Assembly: GCA_946479515.1 (NCBI GenBank)
Contig: CAMLGF010000083.1
Coordinates: 1-14,453 of the forward strand
Source of the DNA: an uncultured Pseudomonadota bacterium
GTDB taxonomy: Bacteria > Pseudomonadota > Gammaproteobacteria > Steroidobacterales > Steroidobacteraceae
Direction: 5' to 3'
Length of the DNA stretch: 14,453 nt
Shown here: piece by piece, positions 7,407 to 14,453 of the stretch
How positions within the stretch are numbered: position 1 is the first letter of the stretch
Layout of the letters: each line of letters starts with the position of its first letter
Position numbers and translations under genes: made by a program
Notes under the pieces: model-generated
Seen by the model: the letters and a program-made list of their open reading frames with translations, nothing else
What the model was told of the DNA's origin: nothing
The model's database searches: none

Positions 7407-8584
7407 GCCGGTCCCGCGGCCTGTACGTCGATGCCGTGGCGCTGTCGCTGGTCGCGGCCATCGTGCTGCTCGGCCTGGTGATGGTCACCTCGGCGTCGAT
7501 CTCCATCGCCAGCAAGGAATCCGGCAATGCCTTCGCATACCTGGAGCGGCAGCTGGTGTTGTGCGTCGTCGGCTTCCTGCTCGCCGGCATCGTCTTCTGC
7601 CTGCGCACCGAGTTCATCGAGAAGATGGCCTGGCCGCTGCTCGCGCTGGCCATCGCGTTGCTGTTCTTCGTGCTGATTCCCGGCCTCGGTCACGTGGTGA
7701 ACGGCAGTCGCCGCTGGATCCGCCTGCTCGGCTTCAATTTCCAGGTCTCCGAGCTCGCGCGCGTCCTGGTGCTGGTGTTCGTCGCGAGCTATGCCGTGCG
7801 TCGCGAGAACGAGCTGCGCAACACGGCCATGGGACTGATCAAACCCGTGGGCCTGCTGGCCTTCGTGGCGCTGTTGTTGCTGGCCGAGCCGGATTTCGGC
7901 GCGGCCTCGGTGCTGTTTCTCACCGGCTTCGGCATCCTGTTCATCGCCGGCGCGCGGCTGCGCTACGTGCTGGCGGCGGGCGCGCTCGGTGCGGGCGCCA
8001 TGGCGCTGCTGGTCATGCTGGTGCCGTACCGCATGCAGCGCGTGACCTCGTTCCTCGATCCCTGGGCGGACCCGTTCAACAGCGGCTTCCAGCTCACCCA
8101 GTCGCTGATCGCCATCGGCCGCGGGGAATGGTTCGGGGTCGGTCTCGGCGAGAGCGTGCAGAAGCTTTTCTATCTACCCGAGGCGCACACCGACTTCCTG
8201 TTCGCCGTGCTCGCCGAGGAGCTCGGCCTGGTGGGCGTGGCGGCGACGCTCGCGCTGTTCATTGCGCTGGTGTGGCGCAGTTTCTGGATCGCGCAGCTGG
8301 CCTCGCGCGCGGGGCTCAAGTTCCAGTCGTACCTGGCGCTGGGTTTCGGCCTGTGGCTCGGCGCGCAGGCCTTGATCAACATCGGCGTGAACATGGGCGT
8401 GCTGCCGACCAAGGGCCTGACGCTGCCGCTGATGAGCTACGGACGCTCGAGCATGATCGTGACGCTCGCCTGGGTCGGGCTGCTGCTGCGCGTCTATCAC
8501 GAGGCCATGCAGAGCTCGCGCGGCATGGCCAGCTCGCGCGACGAAGGCGGCCGTGCGCTGCGCGTGGCGGGTGCCGGGGCATGA
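7403..8584 (+). CDS. ftsW: Septal peptidoglycan glycosyltransferase FtsW (SEDS family)
   Basis: FtsW is a polytopic membrane protein that polymerises lipid II into septal glycan strands together with FtsI. It has 393 residues and about ten hydrophobic segments. Family motifs are GSRRWIRL (101-108), QVSELAR (114-120), [17 protein letters not shown] (208-224), and [13 protein letters not shown] (229-241). [19 protein letters not shown] follows (257-275), with Asp264 at the proposed catalytic aspartate. [18 protein letters not shown] is at 326-343. The motif after this is SYGRSS (345-350) where SYGGSS is usual, so Arg348 replaces Gly. Position between murD and murG, and [13 protein letters not shown] rather than the RodA form, favour FtsW over RodA. 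The cytoplasmic N-terminus is short (about 10 residues). ATGA overlaps link it to murD and murG. Confidence 0.97.
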   Translation: MSRSRGLYVDAVALSLVAAIVLLGLVMVTSASISIASKESGNAFAYLERQLVLCVVGFLLAGIVFCLRTEFIEKMAWPLLALAIALLFFVLIPGLGHVVNGSRRWIRLLGFNFQVSELARVLVLVFVASYAVRRENELRNTAMGLIKPVGLLAFVALLLLAEPDFGAASVLFLTGFGILFIAGARLRYVLAAGALGAGAMALLVMLVPYRMQRVTSFLDPWADPFNSGFQLTQSLIAIGRGEWFGVGLGESVQKLFYLPEAHTDFLFAVLAEELGLVGVAATLALFIALVWRSFWIAQLASRAGLKFQSYLALGFGLWLGAQALINIGVNMGVLPTKGLTLPLMSYGRSSMIVTLAWVGLLLRVYHEAMQSSRGMASSRDEGGRALRVAGAGA

Positions 8585-9672
8585 GCACGGTACTCATCAT
8601 GGCGGGAGGTACCGGTGGGCACGTCTTCCCGGCGCTGGCCGTGGCGCGCCTGCTGCGCGCCGCCTCGCACGAAGTCGTGTGGCTGGGCACCCGCCGGGGT
8701 CTCGAGGCGCGCGTTGTGCCGGCGGACGACTTCGCCATCGAGTGGCTGTCGATGAGCGGGCTGCGTGGCAAGGGCGCGCTCACACTGGCGCTCGCGCCGC
8801 TCAAACTACTGCAGTCGATCTGGCAGGCGTTGGCGGTCATTCGCCGGCGCAAGCCGGCGCTGGTGCTGGGGTTCGGCGGTTTCGTCAGCGGTCCCGGCGG
8901 CGTGGCCGCCTGGCTGACGCGGCGGCCGCTGCTCATCCACGAGCAGAATGCCATCGCGGGCTATTCCAATCGCGTGCTCGCGCACCTGGCGCGGCGCGTG
9001 CTCAGCGCGTTTCCCAAGGCATTTCCACCGGGCATCAGGGACGAGGTCGTGGGCAACCCGGTGCGCGCCGAGATCGTCGCGCAGGACCCGCCTGCGGTGC
9101 GCTTCGCGAAGCGCGACGGTGCGCCACGCCTGTTGGTCGTCGGTGGCAGCCTGGGCGCCTCGCGGCTCAACGCCGTCGTGCCGTTCGCCATCGCGCAGCT
9201 CGCGCGCGAGGGGCAGACGCTGCACGTGCGCCACCAGGCGGGTGCCCGTGGCTTCGACGCGGCGCGCGCCGCCTATGCCGAAGCCGGGGTCGCGGGCGAC
9301 GTGGTTGCCTTCATCGACGACATGGCGCGCGCCTATGCCGATGCGGATCTCGTGATCTGTCGTTCCGGCGCGCTCACCGTGTCGGAGCTCGCGGCGGTCG
9401 GCGTCGCCGCCATCCTGGTGCCGTTTCCCGCCGCGGTCGACGACCACCAGACGTTCAACGCGCAGTTCCTGGTGCGCGAAGGCGCCGCGGTGCTGATCGC
9501 GGATCGCGACCTGACCGCCGAGCGGCTGGCCGCGACCTTGCGCGAGCTGTGCGCCGGACGCGGCAGGCTGCTCGCCATGGCCGAGCGCGCGCGCCTGGTG
9601 GCGCGGCCGCGAGCGGCCGAGGATCTGGCCGCGGCCTGTGTCGCCGAGCTTTCGTCCGCGGGGGTCGCATGA
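8581..9672 (+). CDS. murG: UDP-GlcNAc:lipid I GlcNAc transferase MurG
   Basis: MurG is a peripheral membrane GT-B glycosyltransferase that adds GlcNAc to lipid I, giving lipid II. It has 363 residues (E. coli 355). The N-domain has the glycine loop [12 protein letters not shown] at 9-20 and the second glycine loop [11 protein letters not shown] at 97-107. HEQN is at 120-123 and the VGNPVR stretch at 157-162. The C-domain has [10 protein letters not shown] at 188-197, then [11 protein letters not shown] at 260-270 with Glu269 (same number as the UDP-GlcNAc ribose-binding Glu of E. coli), and DDHQTFNA at 287-294. I chose the ATG at 8581 because it overlaps the ftsW stop (ATGA) and places the glycine loop at the usual distance. 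The open frame further upstream belongs to ftsW read in another frame. Confidence 0.97.
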   Translation: MSTVLIMAGGTGGHVFPALAVARLLRAASHEVVWLGTRRGLEARVVPADDFAIEWLSMSGLRGKGALTLALAPLKLLQSIWQALAVIRRRKPALVLGFGGFVSGPGGVAAWLTRRPLLIHEQNAIAGYSNRVLAHLARRVLSAFPKAFPPGIRDEVVGNPVRAEIVAQDPPAVRFAKRDGAPRLLVVGGSLGASRLNAVVPFAIAQLAREGQTLHVRHQAGARGFDAARAAYAEAGVAGDVVAFIDDMARAYADADLVICRSGALTVSELAAVGVAAILVPFPAAVDDHQTFNAQFLVREGAAVLIADRDLTAERLAATLRELCAGRGRLLAMAERARLVARPRAAEDLAAACVAELSSAGVA

Positions 9673-11102
9673 GCGATCGCATGCGCCGCATCCATCGCAT
9701 CCACTTCGTCGGCATCGGCGGCAGCGGCATGAGCGGCATTGCCGAGGTGCTGGTCAACCTGGGCTACGAGGTGCAGGGCAGCGACATCCGCGCCAATCCG
9801 GTGACGCAGCGCCTGGAGAAGCTGGGCGCGCGCATCATGATCGGCCATCGCGCCGACAACGTGGGCGCCGCCGACGTGGTGGTGACTTCGAGCGCGGTCA
9901 ACCAGGAGAATCCGGAAGTGGCCAGCGCGCTGGCGCGGCGCATTCCGGTGGTGCCGCGCGCGGAAATGCTCGGTGAGCTCATGCGCTTCCGTTACGCCAT
10001 CGCGGTGGCGGGCACGCACGGCAAGACCACGACCACCAGTCTCACTTCGTCGATTCTCGCCGAGGGAGGCGAAGACCCGACTTTCGTGATCGGCGGGCGG
10101 CTGAAGAGCGCAGGCACCAATGCACGCCTGGGCGCGGGCCGCTATCTCGTGGCCGAGGCGGACGAGAGCGACGCTTCGTTCCTGCATCTCAACCCGATGA
10201 TCGCCATCGTCACCAACATCGACAACGATCACCTGGGTACCCACGACGGCGACTTCGAGCGGCTCAAGGCCAGCTTCGTCGCCTTCCTGCACAACCTGCC
10301 GTTCTATGGACTGGCGGTGCTGTGCGTGGACGATCCCCACATCCGCAGCATCCTCACCAAGGTCAACCGGCCCGTGGTCGGCTACGGCTTTTCCGAGGGC
10401 GCCGACCTGCGTGCCGACAATCTGCGTCGCGAGGGTCTCAAGACCCACTTCGACGTGGTGCGCCGCGCGGACGGGCTGCGCCTGCCGGTGACGGTGAACC
10501 TGCCCGGGCTGCACAACGTGCTCAACTCCCTCGCGGCCATTGCCGTTGCGCTCGAGATCGGCATCTCGTCCGAGGCGATCCAGCGCTCGCTCGCGAACTT
10601 CCAGGGCATCGACCGGCGGCTCACGCACGTGGGCGAGATCGAACTACCCGGAGCCACCGGCGGCGGCGCGGTCACCATCATCGACGACTACGGGCATCAC
10701 CCGACCGAGATCGCCGCGACGCTCGACGCCGTGCGCCAGGGTTATCCCGGCCGGCGCGTCGTACTCGCGTTCCAGCCGCACCGTTACACGCGCACGCGCG
10801 ATCTGCTCGACGATTTCGCCACCGTGCTCTCGGGCGGCGACGCGCTGCTGGTCACCGAGGTGTACGCGGCCGGTGAAACGCCCATCCCCAATGCCGACGG
10901 TCGCGCCATCTGCCGCGCGATCCGCACGCGCGGCAAGGTCGAGCCGGTGTTCGTCGAGAAGGTGGAAGAGCTGCACGTGGCGCTGCAGGACGTGCTCGAG
11001 CCCGGCGACGTACTGCTGACCGCGGGCGCGGGCTCCATCAGCGCCATCTCGCATGCACTGCCGCAGAAGCTGGGCGCCGCGACCGCCCGGAGGCAGGCGT
11101 GA
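9669..11102 (+). CDS. murC: UDP-N-acetylmuramate:L-alanine ligase MurC
   Basis: MurC adds the first stem-peptide residue to the UDP-MurNAc produced by MurB. It has 477 residues (E. coli 491). The N-terminal domain has [14 protein letters not shown] (15-28) and SAVNQENPE (75-83). The ATPase domain has [11 protein letters not shown] at 114-124, where the His is typical of Mur[11 protein letters not shown] is at 163-172 and NIDNDHLG at 183-190. The C-terminal domain has [11 protein letters not shown] (280-290), DDYGHHPTE at 339-347, [12 protein letters not shown] (368-379), and the closing GAGSIS (453-458). The start overlaps the murG stop (ATGA). Its 3' end is the only place in the window followed by a sizeable gap, 46 bases before the preferred murB start. 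A GGAGG inside its last codons (11089-11093) could serve a longer murB. Confidence 0.97.
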   Translation: MSDRMRRIHRIHFVGIGGSGMSGIAEVLVNLGYEVQGSDIRANPVTQRLEKLGARIMIGHRADNVGAADVVVTSSAVNQENPEVASALARRIPVVPRAEMLGELMRFRYAIAVAGTHGKTTTTSLTSSILAEGGEDPTFVIGGRLKSAGTNARLGAGRYLVAEADESDASFLHLNPMIAIVTNIDNDHLGTHDGDFERLKASFVAFLHNLPFYGLAVLCVDDPHIRSILTKVNRPVVGYGFSEGADLRADNLRREGLKTHFDVVRRADGLRLPVTVNLPGLHNVLNSLAAIAVALEIGISSEAIQRSLANFQGIDRRLTHVGEIELPGATGGGAVTIIDDYGHHPTEIAATLDAVRQGYPGRRVVLAFQPHRYTRTRDLLDDFATVLSGGDALLVTEVYAAGETPIPNADGRAICRAIRTRGKVEPVFVEKVEELHVALQDVLEPGDVLLTAGAGSISAISHALPQKLGAATARRQA

Positions 11103-11135
11103 CGTGCGGGCGGCCATTCGCAAACTCGACATCGT

Positions 11136-11140
11136 GGAGG
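11136..11140 (+). promoter_or_regulatory. Ribosome binding site of murB
   Basis: GGAGG lies 8 bases before the ATG at 11149, inside the 46-base murC-murB gap. It is among the strongest Shine-Dalgarno matches in the window and is the main reason for choosing this start. A second GGAGG at 11089-11093 is spaced for a GTG at 11104, so it does not settle the question completely. Confidence 0.65.
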
Positions 11141-11148
11141 CGACGCTC

Positions 11149-12048
11149 ATGAGCCCGCCGCTGCCCATCTCCGCCGGGTTCCTGCCGCGGGTGAAGCGTG
11201 ACGAGCCCATGTCGCGGCACACTTCCTGGCACATCGGCGGCCCTGCCGACGTGTTCTTCACGCCGGCCGATCGCACCGACCTCATCGCGTTTCTCGAGGA
11301 GCTGCCCCAGGGCACGCCGCTCTTCTGGCTGGGTCTGGGCTCGAATCTGCTGGTGCGCGACGGTGGCATCCGCGGCGTGGTCATCGACACCACGGGCCTC
11401 GACAAGCTGGAGCAGGTGGGCCTCACGACTCTCTATGTCGATGCGGGTGTACCCTGCGCCCGCATCGCGCGCCGCTGCATTTCGCTGCAGCTCGGTCCGG
11501 CGGAATTCTTCGCGGGCATTCCCGGCACTCTGGGCGGCGCGCTGGTCATGAACGCCGGCGCGTTCGGCGGCGAGACCTGGCCGCGGGTGCGCGCGGTCGA
11601 CGTCTGCGACGCGCGCGGCCGGGAGCGCCGCCGCGACGCACGCGAATACTCCTATTCCTATCGCCGGATGATCCCACCGGTGCCCGGCGAGTACTTCCTG
11701 GGCGCGGTGCTCGAGTTCGAGCACCGGCCCGGTCTCACCGAGGACGGCATGCGCGAACTGATCGCGCGTCGCAAGGAAGCGCAGCCCATCGGCGAATGGA
11801 GCTGCGGTTCCACGTTCACCAACCCGCGTGGCAGCCACGCGGCGCGGCTCATCGAAGCCGCGGGCCTCAAGGGACATCGCATCGGAGACGTGATGGTTTC
11901 GAACAAGCACGCGAATTTCCTGGTCAACGTCGGCGAAGCCCGGGCTGCCGACGTGGAAAAGCTCGTGCGATTGATCCAGGACGAAGTGCAGAAGCACTCC
12001 GGCATCCGCCTGACACCCGAATTCCATGTCGTCGGGGAGGCGCACTGA
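11149..12048 (+). CDS. murB: UDP-N-acetylenolpyruvoylglucosamine reductase MurB
   Basis: This FAD enzyme uses NADPH to reduce UDP-GlcNAc-enolpyruvate to UDP-MurNAc, the substrate of MurC. From the ATG at 11149 it has 299 residues. The FAD-binding part shows HTSWHIGGPADVF (24-36), GLGSNLLVRDGG (62-73), and GIPGTLGGALVMNAGAFGGE (123-142). The substrate domain has YSYRR (169-173) and SCGSTFTNP (218-226) with the likely proton-donor Ser221. NKHANFLVN is at 252-260, and Glu291 near the end aligns with the catalytic Glu325 of E. coli. Length and motif spacing fit the shorter type II MurB rather than the E. coli type. Thr224 replaces the usual basic residue of GSxFKNP. A GTG at 11104 would add 15 residues. 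The TGA overlaps the ddl ATG by one base. E. coli has murB elsewhere. Confidence 0.94.
   Translation: MSPPLPISAGFLPRVKRDEPMSRHTSWHIGGPADVFFTPADRTDLIAFLEELPQGTPLFWLGLGSNLLVRDGGIRGVVIDTTGLDKLEQVGLTTLYVDAGVPCARIARRCISLQLGPAEFFAGIPGTLGGALVMNAGAFGGETWPRVRAVDVCDARGRERRRDAREYSYSYRRMIPPVPGEYFLGAVLEFEHRPGLTEDGMRELIARRKEAQPIGEWSCGSTFTNPRGSHAARLIEAAGLKGHRIGDVMVSNKHANFLVNVGEARAADVEKLVRLIQDEVQKHSGIRLTPEFHVVGEAH
12034..12040 (+). promoter_or_regulatory. Ribosome binding site of ddl
   Basis: GGGGAGG lies 7 bases before the ATG at 12048, within the last codons of murB. It supports that ATG over the long open stretch further upstream in the same frame. Confidence 0.6.
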
Positions 12049-13013
12049 TGCGACTGGCGCACAACCCGAAGCTGGTCCGGCACGTCACCGACGCGAACGA
12101 TTTCGGTCGCGTGGCCGTGCTGTTCGGCGGCACTTCGAGCGAGCGCGAGATCTCGCTCAAGTCGGGCACGGCCTGTCTCGCGGCCCTGCAGAAGCGCGGC
12201 GTCGACGCGCACGGCTTCGATCCCAAGGACAAGCCGCTCGCCGAACTGGTGCAGCGGAAATTCGACCGCGTGTTCATCGCGCTGCACGGTCCGGGCGGCG
12301 AGGACGGCACGCTGCAGGGCGCGCTGGAATTCCTCGGGCTGCCGTACACCGGCAGCGGCGTCATGGGCTCGGCCATCGGCATGGACAAGCTGCGCACCAA
12401 GCGGCTGGCGCAGGCCGTGGGCGTGCCCACCACCGACTACATGGTGCTGCGTTCGCCGGCCGACCTGGAGAACTGCCTCGAGCGGCTCGGGTTGCCGCTG
12501 ATCGTCAAGCCCGCCACCCAGGGTAGTTCGGTCGGCATGACCAAGGTGGAGAAGGCCGAGCAGCTGCTGCCGGCTTTCCAGGCGGCCGCCATGCTCGAGC
12601 CCAGCGTGTTCGCCGAGCCCTGGATCACCGGCGGCGAATACACCGTGGCCGTGCTGCAGGGGCGCGCGCTGCCGTCGATCCGCATCGAGACGCCGGCAAC
12701 CTTCTACGACTACCAGGCCAAGTACTTCCGCACCGACACGAAATATTTCTGCCCCTCGGGGCTGTCGCCCGAGGCCGAGAAGCATCTCGCGCACCTGGCC
12801 CTCGGCACCTTCGAGGCGGTCGGCGCGGAGGGCTGGGGCCGCGCCGATTTCATGATGGACAAGGCCGGCAAGCCCTATCTACTGGAGATCAACACGGTAC
12901 CCGGCATGACCGATCACAGCCTGGTGCCCATGGCGGCCCGGGCGCTGGACATCAACTTCGAGCAGCTGGTCTGGCAGGTGCTGGAGACTTCCTTCACGAG
13001 GACACCGCTGTAG
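12048..13013 (+). CDS. ddlB: D-alanine:D-alanine ligase (DdlB type)
   Basis: This cytoplasmic ATP-grasp enzyme makes the D-Ala-D-Ala dipeptide used by MurF. It has 321 residues. An N-terminal lead of about 20 residues precedes RVAVLFGGTSSEREISLKSG, as in Pseudomonas DdlB; E. coli DdlB has 306. Glu32 matches the D-Ala1-binding Glu15 of E. coli. HGPGGEDGTLQG is at 80-91, the MDKLRTK motif at 112-118, and IVKPATQGSSVGM at 152-164. YDYQAKY is at 220-226, with Tyr226 aligned to Tyr216 of E. coli; a Tyr here goes with D-Ala-D-Ala ligases, not the D-Ala-D-Lac type. Metal ligands Asp267, Glu280 and Asn282 lie in GRADF and LLEINTVPGMTDHSLVP. It follows murB with a one-base overlap and precedes ftsQ by two bases. 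Confidence 0.96.
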   Translation: MRLAHNPKLVRHVTDANDFGRVAVLFGGTSSEREISLKSGTACLAALQKRGVDAHGFDPKDKPLAELVQRKFDRVFIALHGPGGEDGTLQGALEFLGLPYTGSGVMGSAIGMDKLRTKRLAQAVGVPTTDYMVLRSPADLENCLERLGLPLIVKPATQGSSVGMTKVEKAEQLLPAFQAAAMLEPSVFAEPWITGGEYTVAVLQGRALPSIRIETPATFYDYQAKYFRTDTKYFCPSGLSPEAEKHLAHLALGTFEAVGAEGWGRADFMMDKAGKPYLLEINTVPGMTDHSLVPMAARALDINFEQLVWQVLETSFTRTPL

Positions 13014-13015
13014 CG

Positions 13016-13816
13016 ATGTGGAGCAGGCCCAAAAACCGGCGCAAGAGCGAGGGCGGCAAGGCGGCCTTCGACGCCGCCTTGCTGGCGCGTTTCGGCATCG
13101 CCGCCGTGGTGCTGGCGGCGCTCGCGATCGCCGTCACGCTCACGCTGGGCGCGCTCGACCAGAACATCGCCCAGGTTTCGGTCACCGGACGCTTCCAGCG
13201 CGTGTCGCCCATCGAGGTGGAGCAGGCGGTGAAGGCGCGCGTGCGTGACATCGGCCTGGTGAGCGTCGATCTCGGCGCCGTAAGGCACGCGGTCGAGCAG
13301 CTGCCGTGGGTGGACGGCGCCACGGTCGAGCGCCAGTGGCCGCGCGCGCTCAGCATCCGCGTCACCGAACAGGTGGCCGCGGCGCGCTGGGGGGCCAACG
13401 GCCTGTTGAACACCCGCGGCGAGCTGTTCATCTCGGAGGCCAGGCACATCCCGCCGGAGTTGCCGCGCCTCTCCGGTCCGCGCGGCTCGGAATCCGAAGT
13501 GGCGCGCCGCTATCTCGCGGCCCAGGCGCAGATCACCGAGGCCGGCATGCGCGTCACCGCGGTGCGGCTGGATGCGCGCGGCGCCTGGGAATTCGATCTC
13601 GACAACGGCATCACGGTGCGGCTCGGCCGCCGGCAGATCGACGAGCGCTTCGCGCGTTTCGTTGCCGCCGGCGTCGGCCAGATCGCCGCGCACGCCAACG
13701 ACATCAACTACATCGACATGCGCTACACGAATGGCTTTGCGATCGGCTGGCGCTCCGGCGGCCAGCGCGTCGCCAGCGGCGCGGCCGATGACGACAATGG
13801 GGATGGCCAACTTTGA
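13016..13816 (+). CDS. ftsQ: Cell division protein FtsQ
   Basis: FtsQ is a bitopic divisome protein that recruits FtsL and FtsB. It has 266 residues (E. coli 276). A basic cytoplasmic tail (residues 1-25, with Arg and Lys at 4-10) precedes one membrane segment at about 26-46. The periplasmic POTRA domain covers about 52-122, starting with VSVTGRFQRVSP and including LPWVDGATVERQWPRALSIRV. The beta domain runs to about 245, with NTRGELF and the closing YIDMRYTNGFAIGW; the last strand is the FtsB-binding edge in E. coli. An acidic tail with AADDDNGDG follows. The ATG lies two bases after the ddl TAG. A GAGGA at 12998-13002 is rather far upstream (13 bases). The TGA overlaps the ftsA ATG by one base. 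Confidence 0.95.
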   Translation: MWSRPKNRRKSEGGKAAFDAALLARFGIAAVVLAALAIAVTLTLGALDQNIAQVSVTGRFQRVSPIEVEQAVKARVRDIGLVSVDLGAVRHAVEQLPWVDGATVERQWPRALSIRVTEQVAAARWGANGLLNTRGELFISEARHIPPELPRLSGPRGSESEVARRYLAAQAQITEAGMRVTAVRLDARGAWEFDLDNGITVRLGRRQIDERFARFVAAGVGQIAAHANDINYIDMRYTNGFAIGWRSGGQRVASGAADDDNGDGQL

Positions 13817-14453
13817 TGGCTAAGAAGACCGACAAGAATCTGATCATCGGCCTCGACGTGGGCACCTCGAAAGTGTCCGCGCTCGTGGGCGAGGTCGCCG
13901 CCGACAACTCCATCGAGGTCATCGGCATCGGCACGCAGCCCTCGCGGGGGCTCAAGAAAGGCGTGGTGGTCAACATCGAGTCGACGGTGCAGTCGATCCA
14001 GCGCGCCATCGAGGAGGCCGAGCTCATGGCCGGCTGCGAGATCCGCTCGGTGTTCGCCGGCATCGCCGGCTCGCACGTGCGTTCGCTCAACTCGCATGGC
14101 GTGGTCGCGATCCGCGATCGCGAGGTGAGCCACTCCGACGTGGAACACGTGGTGGACGCGGCCAAGGCGGTGGCCATCCCCGCGGACCAGAAGATCCTGC
14201 ACGTGCTGCCGCAGGAATTCATCATCGACGGCCAGGAGGGCATCCGCGACCCCATCGGCATGTCGGGGGTGCGGCTCGAGGCCAAGGTGCACATCGTCAC
14301 CGGGGCCGAGAGCGCCGCGCAGAACATCGAGAAGTGCATCCAGCGCTGCGGCCTGGAAGTCGACGACATCGTGCTCGAGCAGCTGGCCTCGAGCTTCGCC
14401 TGCCTCACCGACGACGAGCGCGAGCTCGGCGTCTGCATCATCGACATCGGCGG
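13816..14453 (+). CDS. ftsA: Cell division protein FtsA, 5' part (truncated by window end)
   Basis: FtsA is an actin-like ATPase that anchors FtsZ to the membrane and signals to the divisome. The first 212 codons are present, about half of the protein. Visible features are the phosphate-1 strand LIIGLDVGTSKVSALVGEV (9-27) with Asp14 and Thr17, and PSRGLKKGVVVNIES. The FtsA-specific 1C subdomain falls at about 85-165 and contains LHVLPQEF, DGQEGIRDPIGMSGVRL and AKVHIVTG. LEQLASSFACLTDDERELGVC follows, then the start of the phosphate-2 motif IIDIGG at the window edge. The membrane-targeting helix lies beyond the end. The start overlaps the ftsQ stop (TGATG). A GGGGA at 13799-13803 is a weak, distant ribosome binding site, so coupling to ftsQ is likely. 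ftsZ is expected downstream. Confidence 0.96.
   Translation, partial: MAKKTDKNLIIGLDVGTSKVSALVGEVAADNSIEVIGIGTQPSRGLKKGVVVNIESTVQSIQRAIEEAELMAGCEIRSVFAGIAGSHVRSLNSHGVVAIRDREVSHSDVEHVVDAAKAVAIPADQKILHVLPQEFIIDGQEGIRDPIGMSGVRLEAKVHIVTGAESAAQNIEKCIQRCGLEVDDIVLEQLASSFACLTDDERELGVCIIDIG

Noticed and set aside
8571..8588. Inverted repeat GTGC/GCAC flanking the murG start
   Set aside because: Only four pairs with a ten-base loop; too weak to separate from chance.
13016..13816. Internal promoters in ddl-ftsQ comparable to the E. coli ftsQ and ftsA promoters
   Set aside because: I found no pair of recognisable -35 and -10 boxes with proper spacing in this GC-rich sequence. Their absence cannot be proven by eye.
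1..14453. Mobile elements, CRISPR arrays, tRNA or rRNA genes, or an unknown defence or accessory system
   Set aside because: Coding sequence is continuous and every gene is a recognised dcw member. No terminal repeats, spaced repeats or RNA gene signatures were seen.

Overview
This window is a section of the division and cell wall (dcw) cluster of a high-GC Gram-negative bacterium. All genes lie on the + strand. It starts in the last codons of rsmH (mraW) and ends about half-way through ftsA. The order is (rsmH)-ftsL-ftsI-murE-murF-mraY-murD-ftsW-murG-murC-murB-ddl-ftsQ-(ftsA). A gammaproteobacterium is most likely. The order matches the classical E. coli/Pseudomonas cluster. FtsL is short, as in Pseudomonas. 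MurE carries the DNPR signature of the meso-diaminopimelate-adding enzyme. Ddl has the N-terminal extension seen in pseudomonad DdlB. Placing murB between murC and ddl differs from E. coli and recalls Legionella/Coxiella-like clusters. A high-GC Xanthomonadales, Steroidobacterales or Nevskiales-like genome is my best guess, with low confidence.

Layout. 1-304: end of rsmH and ftsL. 301-2064: the septal transpeptidase FtsI. 2061-4930: the MurE and MurF ligases. 4933-6018: MraY, which makes lipid I. 6015-7406: MurD. 7403-8584: the SEDS glycosyltransferase FtsW. 8581-9672: MurG, which makes lipid II. 9669-11102: MurC. 11149-12048: MurB. 12048-13013: D-Ala-D-Ala ligase. 13016-13816: FtsQ. 13816 to the end: FtsA. 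There is no non-coding stretch above 300 bases; the longest gap is 46 bases, between murC and murB.

How the genes work together. MurB, MurC, MurD, MurE, Ddl and MurF act in that order to build UDP-MurNAc-pentapeptide in the cytoplasm. MraY and MurG convert it to lipid II on the inner face of the membrane. FtsW and FtsI polymerise and cross-link it at the septum. FtsL and FtsQ regulate that pair within the divisome, and FtsA anchors FtsZ to the membrane. Nine of the twelve fully visible junctions overlap by 1 or 4 bases, so the genes probably form one translationally coupled transcription unit. I see no convincing promoter, terminator, RNA gene, mobile element or CRISPR array.

This is a conserved housekeeping region, and I found no new system in it. 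The points worth a second look are small: a perfect 18-base palindrome just before ftsW, two competing murB starts that each have a GGAGG, unusual residues in FtsW, MurE and MurB, a perfect 12-base tandem duplication in murE, and a recurring CTATCTAC octamer that holds half of the rare CTA codons I found.
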